64,000 nucleotides of DNA from positions 1 to 64,000 of the forward strand of contig NZ_JACGWT010000001.1 of the NCBI RefSeq assembly GCF_014137855.1, read 5' to 3'. Source of the stretch: Microlunatus kandeliicorticis (GTDB lineage Bacteria > Actinomycetota > Actinomycetes > Propionibacteriales > Propionibacteriaceae). Positions within the stretch are counted from its first letter, which is position 1. Each line of letters begins with the position of its first letter. A program made the position numbers and the translations under genes. Of this stretch, positions 60,254 through 64,000 are shown one piece after another. The notes beneath the pieces are model-generated. The model saw nothing but the letters and a program-made list of their open reading frames with translations. It ran no database searches and had not been told where the DNA came from.

Positions 60254-63200
60254 TCAGCGTCCCGCGAGCCCCTTGCCGATCGCCTCGATGATCTTGGGCC
60301 GTAGCTCGGCCGCCTTGATCACCTCGTCGACCGAACCGACCTCGACCGCGCGGTGGATGTTGTGCACCGCGTCGAACTCGGCGGCCAGCTCGTTGATCTT
60401 CTCGGCCCGCAGCTGCGCGCGCAGCTCGGAGAGCTCGAGCGAGAGCGGTCCGCGCCGGTCGGCCGGGCTGTCACCGATCCGCCCCTCCAGCTCGCGAATC
60501 CGCGGGTCGGCCGCGGCCCGCTTGGCCACTTCGGAGGCGAACACCACGGCGGCGGCCGGCGCACCGCCGAGCACCGAGGCGTACGAACCCTCGACGGCCA
60601 GCACGGTCAGCTGCGGGTTGAGCCGCTTGGAGAAGACCACGAACGCGCCGCCGTGGTAACGCGAGATGACCACGAAGACGATCGGGCCGTCGAAGTTGAC
60701 CATGGCCCGGCCGATCTCCGCGCCGTACTCCAGCTGCAGGTTGCGCATCGACTCGGGTGAGCCGTCGAACCCGGAGAGGTTGGCCAGCACCACCACCGGA
60801 CGATTGCCCGAGGCCGCGTTGATCGCCCGGGCGACCTTCTTGCTCGACCGCGGGAACAGCGTCCCGGCCGTGTAGGCGTCCGGTCCGTCGGTGGGCGGGA
60901 ACCCGGCGCGCGGTACCGGCTTCGACTCGATCCCGATCAGGCAGACCGCGTGACCACCGACCCGGGCGTCGACGACCACCGCGGTCTCCGCGTCGGCCAT
61001 CCCGGCCCAGCGCTCGTGCATCGGGTGGTCGGCGTCGGTCACCGCCCGCATCACGGTGCGGATGTCGAAGGCCCGCTTGCGGTCGGGGTTGTGGGTCGAG
61101 GAGAAGATCTCGCCGACGGTGCTGAACTCGCCGCTCGGGTGCGGGGTGTCCGACACGTCGCGGTCGACCGGATCGCTGGTCTCCGCCCGGCGCGGACCGG
61201 ACTCACCCGGTGCCACGTAGGTGTGCTCGTAGTGCGCGAGCACGATGTCGAGGGCCCCGGCCAGGTCCGGCGCCCAGTACTGCGCCTGCCCGTTCGGGCC
61301 CATCACCCGGTCGTAGCCGCCGATGCCGAAGTTGTCCTCGGCCGAGACGCTGCCGGCGAAGTCCAGCGTCTGCTTGCCGGTGAGCACCATCGCGCTGTCC
61401 GGCGTCATCACCAGGATGCCCTTGGTGTGCATCAGCATGGTGGCCTCGGCGTTCCAGTACGGCTGTGCGCCGACGTTGATGCCGGCCACCACGATGTTGA
61501 TCTCGTGCCCGGCCTGGGTGAACTCGACGATCCGCTTGAGCGCGGCGGCCACCCAGTCCATGTTCTCGGTGCCGCTGCTCATCGACACCCGGGCGCCGGC
61601 CGAGACCGCGTACCACTCGACCGGGACGCCCATCTCCTCGGCCAGGTCGAGGGCGGCGACGATCCGGCTGCACTCCGCCTCCGACAGCGCACCGAGCGCC
61701 TTGGTCGGGTCGCCGCACAGCACCACCCGGGTGATGCCGTCGGGATAGAGCGGCGTCGGGGTGGTCACCACCGCGACGATGATCCCGGCGCTGTTCCGGC
61801 CGCGCGGCCGGTCCACCGGCACCAGCCGACCGCTGTCGTCCAGGTCGTGCTCGACCAGGCTGCCGCCCCGGGTGAGGGCCGAGGCGAGCTCGTAGGGGTA
61901 GACCAGCCCGCGCCGCCGTGACCGGGCGACCTTGGCCGCGTAGTCGTCGAGCGGGGCCAGCGGCTCGCTCGGCGGGGCGATCACGTCGGCCGCGGTGCCC
62001 CCGTCCGGACGGGCCCTGAAGCGGATGGCGATGGGGTGGACCACGCCTTCGGCGTCGGCCACCCGGCCCTGGGCGAGCACCTCCTCGATCCCGGTGCCGT
62101 CGCTGAGCGGGGTGATCTTGTCCTGCAACGCCGTCAGCTCGCCCAGGTCGGCCTCGATCGCCGGCCAGACGGTGACCCAGACGTGGTTCATCTCGAGCTG
62201 CGACCCCGCCGACCCGCGCTGGGTGCGGACCCGGCGGATCGCCTCCAGGCAGTTCTCCACCGCGCGCTCGGCGTGCGGCAGCGCGACCACCCGGCCCTCG
62301 TCGTCGCGGACCACGGCCATCTGCCGCACCTGGGCGGCGGCGACCAGCCGCCGGTCGGACGGGTTCGAGCGGGCCACGCACTCGTAGAGCTGGACGTTGG
62401 CCGGCGCCTGCAGCCGGGTGACGTCGAACTCGCGCAGCCGCCAGAGGTTGAGCCGTCGGCCGACCATCGGGTGCATGTCGCGCACCAGCGCGTCCTCGAC
62501 CAGCTCGTCGCCGTCGGGCCGGAAGGTGAAGTAGGCCACCGAGCGGTCGCCACCCGGGCAGACCGCCACGGTCACGCGTCGGGCGGCGGTCACCCACGAC
62601 TGCCCGGCGAGCAGCTCGATGAGCTGGGCACTGAGGGCGTCGGGATCGGTGGATGGACCGCGGCCCGCCGGGTCGTCCGGCCAGCGCAGGTAGACCTCGA
62701 CCACGGTGTCGTGGTCGGGCGCGAGCGCGGCCGAGACGGCCTCGCCCAGGGCCCCGCCGGCACCGAGCTCGTCGATCGCGCCGACCGTCGAGACCACCCG
62801 GGTCGGCCCGTGCTCGCCGCTGACGTACTCGGCGCGGACCAGCGGACGCCCGCCGTCCTCGGTGCAGACCAGGTCGTGCAGGTCGTACTCGAGGTAGTGC
62901 CGGCGGATCAGCACCTCGAGCAGCGGCTCGCGGCCGCCGATCCCGGCGGCCAGCCGGTCGTTGAGGAAGCCGATCAGCTGCTCCGGGATGGCGGTCAGCG
63001 CCTCGATCCGGACGTCGCGGTCCGGCGCGTCGGGGTCGACCAGCGCCGCCACCTCCTCGGCGACGCCGGCCAGCACCTGCTGGCGCTCCTCGTCGACCTG
63101 GCGCTGGTCGAACCAGCCGAACCGCACCGAACGGGCCAGGTCCCCGATCACCGGGAACCGGCGCTGGGTGACCCGGACCAGCCGTTCGAGCACGGTCCGC

Positions 63201-64000
63201 GCCGACCGGGCCACCGCGGCGGACGGCGCGGGCAGGGTCAGCCAGCGCTGCAGCAGCCCGATGACGACGTCGACGTCGTCGTTGCGCTGCTGCACCAGGA
63301 AGATCCGGAACAGCGCCTCGTCGAGCGCCGGCCCGGGCTCGAGCTCGGTCACGTCGTAGTGCGCCAGCACCCGGAGCAGCTTCTCGCGGAAGTGCTCGGG
63401 GAGGCCGGCGCGGTCGAGGTCGAGGGTGCCCAGGTAGGTGTGGAAGTACTCCCGCGGGCTGTGCACCCGCAGCTCGGTGTGCAGCTCCTCGTCGGCGGGT
63501 CGGTTGCGGGTCAGGTCGGCGACGTCGGTGAAGAGCTCGATCAGTGCCGTCTCCTCGGCCAGCACGTCGACGCCGGTGGCCGCCAGCGCGTCCCGGTTCT
63601 CCAGGTAGCTCCGGAGCACCGCGGCCCCGCGGGTCGGGCTGATGTCCCAGCCCAGCAGCAGGTCACGGAGCGCGCTCAGCGCCAGCCGCGCCCGGCCGGC
63701 GGCGTCGAGCTCGGCGGTCGGGTCGGTGGGCAGCTCGATCGGCGGCGGGGTGGGCGCGTCGGCGGCCGCGGCCTCGCCGATCGGCTCGACCCGGGCCAGC
63801 GGTTCGCCGCTGCCCACCTGGGTGCCCGCGCGGACCAGCAGCTCGACCAGCCTTCCGCTGACCGGTGCGGCCAGCACGGTCTCCATCTTCATCGACTCGA
63901 GCACCAGCACCGGCTGGCCGGCCTCGACCTCGGTGCCCACCGCGACCGGAGTGCCGACGACCAGCGCGGGAGTCGGGGCCCGCATCACGCCGCCCTCGTC
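60254..64000 (-). CDS. Multidomain fused acyl-CoA carboxylase, C-terminal part (BCCP, central and carboxyltransferase domains)
   Basis: The gene enters from the right edge; about 1250 codons are visible and the biotin carboxylase domain should lie beyond the window. Visible from the left of the protein: a biotinyl domain with LVLESMKMETVLAAP (biotin Lys), a helical ACC-central region of about 550 residues, then the two crotonase-like carboxyltransferase halves, including SMSSGTENMDWVAAALKR, INIVVAGINVGAQPYWNAEATML, read in pieces, RPVVVLANLSGFDGSPESMRN, read in pieces, and FVVISRYHGGAFVVFS. The order BC-BCCP-central-CT in one chain is like eukaryotic ACC. It makes malonyl-CoA or a methylated homologue. 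The stop is at 60254. Confidence 0.9.
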   Translation of the reverse strand, partial: DEGGVMRAPTPALVVGTPVAVGTEVEAGQPVLVLESMKMETVLAAPVSGRLVELLVRAGTQVGSGEPLARVEPIGEAAAADAPTPPPIELPTDPTAELDAAGRARLALSALRDLLLGWDISPTRGAAVLRSYLENRDALAATGVDVLAEETALIELFTDVADLTRNRPADEELHTELRVHSPREYFHTYLGTLDLDRAGLPEHFREKLLRVLAHYDVTELEPGPALDEALFRIFLVQQRNDDVDVVIGLLQRWLTLPAPSAAVARSARTVLERLVRVTQRRFPVIGDLARSVRFGWFDQRQVDEERQQVLAGVAEEVAALVDPDAPDRDVRIEALTAIPEQLIGFLNDRLAAGIGGREPLLEVLIRRHYLEYDLHDLVCTEDGGRPLVRAEYVSGEHGPTRVVSTVGAIDELGAGGALGEAVSAALAPDHDTVVEVYLRWPDDPAGRGPSTDPDALSAQLIELLAGQSWVTAARRVTVAVCPGGDRSVAYFTFRPDGDELVEDALVRDMHPMVGRRLNLWRLREFDVTRLQAPANVQLYECVARSNPSDRRLVAAAQVRQMAVVRDDEGRVVALPHAERAVENCLEAIRRVRTQRGSAGSQLEMNHVWVTVWPAIEADLGELTALQDKITPLSDGTGIEEVLAQGRVADAEGVVHPIAIRFRARPDGGTAADVIAPPSEPLAPLDDYAAKVARSRRRGLVYPYELASALTRGGSLVEHDLDDSGRLVPVDRPRGRNSAGIIVAVVTTPTPLYPDGITRVVLCGDPTKALGALSEAECSRIVAALDLAEEMGVPVEWYAVSAGARVSMSSGTENMDWVAAALKRIVEFTQAGHEINIVVAGINVGAQPYWNAEATMLMHTKGILVMTPDSAMVLTGKQTLDFAGSVSAEDNFGIGGYDRVMGPNGQAQYWAPDLAGALDIVLAHYEHTYVAPGESGPRRAETSDPVDRDVSDTPHPSGEFSTVGEIFSSTHNPDRKRAFDIRTVMRAVTDADHPMHERWAGMADAETAVVVDARVGGHAVCLIGIESKPVPRAGFPPTDGPDAYTAGTLFPRSSKKVARAINAASGNRPVVVLANLSGFDGSPESMRNLQLEYGAEIGRAMVNFDGPIVFVVISRYHGGAFVVFSKRLNPQLTVLAVEGSYASVLGGAPAAAVVFASEVAKRAAADPRIRELEGRIGDSPADRRGPLSLELSELRAQLRAEKINELAAEFDAVHNIHRAVEVGSVDEVIKAAELRPKIIEAIGKGLAGR

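Overview
The window is a roughly 72 percent GC stretch of an actinobacterial chromosome. GTG starts are common. The markers fit Actinomycetota: DUF3151, DUF3073, PurS/PurQ/PurL instead of a single large PurL, an IdeR/DtxR-type iron box, and many genes whose -10 hexamer sits 6-8 nt before the start codon. Propionibacteriales or a relative is a reasonable guess, but the sequence alone does not fix the genus. Nearly all genes are housekeeping or small metabolic modules. I see no prophage, insertion sequence or CRISPR array.

Layout. 1-7894: the 5' part of metE under a cobalamin riboswitch, a dedA/TrmH-type methyltransferase pair sharing a palindromic promoter, a PrmC-like methyltransferase, a GntR/UTRA regulator, fbaA and a CorA-type transporter. 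7872-11870 (minus): a compact four-gene unit made of an M6-type metalloprotease with a Lys/Glu/Asp-rich repeat tail, a degenerate ATP-grasp protein, an intact RimK-like ATP-grasp ligase and a small protein. This is the best candidate here for an undescribed system. 11996-18136: DUF3151, purA, a GH32 fructosidase, purD and purB, ending at a perfect 50-bp palindrome. 18152-24103: an M81 peptidase, a YtrA-type regulator with a membrane protein, a three-gene ABC-2 exporter and a PspC protein. 24275-30677: purC, purS, purQ, a large membrane protein and purL.

30730-33817: a TPP riboswitch drives a YkoE component and a fused YkoD/YkoC protein for thiamine or HMP uptake. 33799-34913: an AbiEi/DUF559 protein flanked by near-identical 51-bp repeats. 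34945-37391: an M20 dipeptidase and a papain-fold protein. 37395-43607: a LacI-controlled arabinofuranoside locus (GH127, solute-binding protein, two permeases). 43837-47055: a lipoprotein, an osmC/ohrR pair, a frameshifted membrane protein and an esterase. 47155-50154: purF, purM and DUF3073. 50333-55736: a DUF4870 protein, a hydrolase, a type II NADH dehydrogenase, an ECF sigma/anti-sigma pair and tRNA-Phe and tRNA-Asp. 56039-64000: an ankyrin protein, a PPOX-type protein, a secreted Ser/Thr-rich protein, an iron-box-controlled siderophore-binding lipoprotein, a DUF1540 protein and the 3' two thirds of a fused multidomain acyl-CoA carboxylase.

The purine genes (purA, D, B, C, S, Q, L, F, M) cover most steps to IMP and the AMP branch; purN, purH, purE and purK are not here. 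Two genes, metE and the one at 45671, carry apparent single-base frameshifts. A roughly 20-bp repeat family occurs in five clusters, every one between convergent genes.
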